Assembly: GCA_030917025.1 (NCBI GenBank)
Contig: JAUPVN010000024.1
Coordinates: 1-6,053 of the forward strand
Direction: 5' to 3'
Length of the DNA stretch: 6,053 nt
Source of the DNA: Patescibacteria group bacterium
Lineage (GTDB): Bacteria; Patescibacteriota; Saccharimonadia; Saccharimonadales; CAIOMD01
Part shown: piece after piece, positions 5,802 through 6,053 of the stretch
Numbering within the stretch: position 1 is the stretch's first letter
Layout: each line of letters begins with the position of its first letter
Position numbers and translations under genes: made by a program
Notes under the pieces: generated by a model
The model's input: only the letters and a program-made list of their open reading frames with translations
What the model was told of the DNA's origin: nothing
The model's database searches: none

Positions 5802-5829
5802 ACTATAGGTTTTTTAAAAGTGTCATAAA
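5802..5829 (-). promoter_or_regulatory. Weak candidate promoter for the rsmH operon
   Basis: On the minus strand TATAGT (5807-5802) matches the -10 consensus at 5 of 6 positions. A poor -35, TTTATG (5829-5824), lies 16 bases upstream and matches 3 of 6. The start would be near 5795, giving an A-rich leader of about 70 bases. No better promoter is visible between 5726 and 6053. Confidence 0.25.
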
Positions 5830-5830
5830 T

Positions 5831-5881
5831 GCTGATAAAGTATCAAATGCGAATTTGAAAAATTTGCGTATAAATATCAGC
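5831..5881. other. Long imperfect stem-loop upstream of rsmH
   Basis: GCTGATA (5831-5837) and TATCAGC (5875-5881) are perfect inverted copies. Inside them, ATGCG near 5847 can pair with TGCGTAT near 5865-5871, with one G-T pair, giving a 51-base imperfect hairpin. No T-run follows on either strand. It could be a leader RNA structure of rsmH or a protein-binding site. A TATAAA box for plus-strand transcription lies in its right arm. Confidence 0.4.
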
Positions 5882-6030
5882 TGACTGCTCCTAAAAGTAC
5901 CCAATAGAGACTTGTGTGAGGTGGAGTTTTGGGAGGTGTTTTGCTTAAAATGTACGAGGATTTTTAGCGTAGTTCCTATATTCTACGTGTTGGCTGCCAA
6001 ATCGCTAATCTCGAGTCGATTTGGTTTTTG
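5869..6030 (+). ncRNA. Possible small RNA transcribed away from rsmH
   Basis: No protein gene explains the intrinsic terminator-like hairpin at 5997-6029. A -10-like TATAAA (5869-5874) would start transcription near 5881 and give an RNA of about 150 bases ending at that hairpin, though no -35 is evident. Possible internal pairing: TCCT-AAAA-GTAC (5889-5900) with GTAC-G-AGGA (5952-5960), CCCAA (5900-5904) with TTGGG (5929-5933) as an alternative, and CGTAG (5968-5972) with CTACG (5983-5987). I do not recognise RNase P RNA, tmRNA, SRP RNA or a tRNA in it. The call rests mainly on the terminator. Confidence 0.25.
5997..6029 (+). terminator. Rho-independent terminator-like hairpin, plus strand
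   Basis: CCAAATCG (5997-6004) and CGATTTGG (6017-6024) form a perfect 8-bp stem with a 12-base loop, followed at once by TTTTT and then GCTGTTTTTG. On the minus strand the stem is followed by CAGCCAAC, so it works only for plus-strand transcription. The stem is half GC, so of moderate strength. No plus-strand gene lies to its left in the window. Confidence 0.6.
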
Positions 6031-6053
6031 CTGTTTTTGTTAATTGTTAAAGG

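Larger units (their letters stand above)
5726..6053. other. 328-base region without a recognised gene, upstream of rsmH
   Basis: This stretch holds the rsmH leader, T-rich repeats, a weak promoter, the 51-base stem-loop, G-rich direct repeats (GAGGTG at 5919-5924 and 5933-5938) and the plus-strand terminator. mraZ, which often precedes rsmH, is not seen. The minus strand is open from the right edge to a TAG at 5978-5976 (about 25 codons ending RLAIWQPTRRI), possibly the tail of another gene, but this is too short to call. Confidence 0.6.

Noticed and set aside
5919..5938. G-rich direct repeats as MraZ-binding boxes
   Set aside because: Spacing and sequence do not match the known TGGGN-type repeats with regular spacing, and no mraZ is visible.
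5983..5998. A VLAA-like coding stretch suggesting a tmRNA tag
   Set aside because: The frame has no stop after it and none of the conserved tmRNA ends are present.
5976..6053. Minus-strand open frame of about 25 codons running off the right edge, possibly the tail of mraZ or another gene
   Set aside because: Too short to judge and it contains the terminator-like hairpin; sequence beyond the window would decide.
1..6053. Mobile elements, CRISPR arrays, tRNA or rRNA genes
   Set aside because: No transposase, regularly spaced repeats, cloverleaf or rRNA-like sequence was seen on either strand.

Overview
The window is an AT-rich piece of a bacterial division and cell wall (dcw) cluster. All recognisable genes lie on the minus strand, so the operon reads from right to left: rsmH (mraW), an ftsL-like gene, ftsI (class B penicillin-binding protein), mraY, ftsW, and the first quarter of murG. 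The gene set and its compact order suggest a reduced-genome Candidate Phyla Radiation (Patescibacteria) organism. Saccharibacteria (TM7) is my best guess, based on the order, the style of the MurG N-terminus and the FtsW/MraY sequences; this is an inference from memory, not a search. TGA is used as a real stop in rsmH, mraY and ftsW, so the recoded code of Gracilibacteria/Absconditabacteria does not apply.

Layout from right to left: 5726-6053 has no convincing gene. It holds a plus-strand terminator-like hairpin (5997-6029), a long imperfect stem-loop (5831-5881), T-rich repeats and possible promoter elements, and may encode a small RNA. rsmH (5725-4838) follows. The 140 bases between rsmH and ftsL are dense: three hairpins, a perfect TATAAT box, and a 19-codon micro-ORF with its own Shine-Dalgarno sequence whose ATG overlaps the rsmH stop (ATGA). 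Next come ftsL (4697-4350), ftsI (4308-2572), mraY (2521-1478), ftsW (1481-237; ATGA overlap with mraY) and murG (304 to the left edge; 68-base overlap with ftsW).

The first 18 bases are the 3' end of the Illumina TruSeq adapter, not genome. The stop codon that seems to end murG (17-19) is created by this adapter. The left edge is therefore a contig end and murG is an incomplete gene rather than a short one.

Together the genes cover lipid I formation (MraY), lipid II formation (MurG), glycan polymerisation (FtsW) and cross-linking (FtsI) at the septum, with FtsL as the divisome scaffold and RsmH as the usual 16S rRNA methyltransferase passenger. murE, murF and murD, which often lie between ftsI and ftsW, are absent here. 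I see no new enzyme system. The least explained parts are the rsmH-ftsL junction and the region upstream of rsmH.
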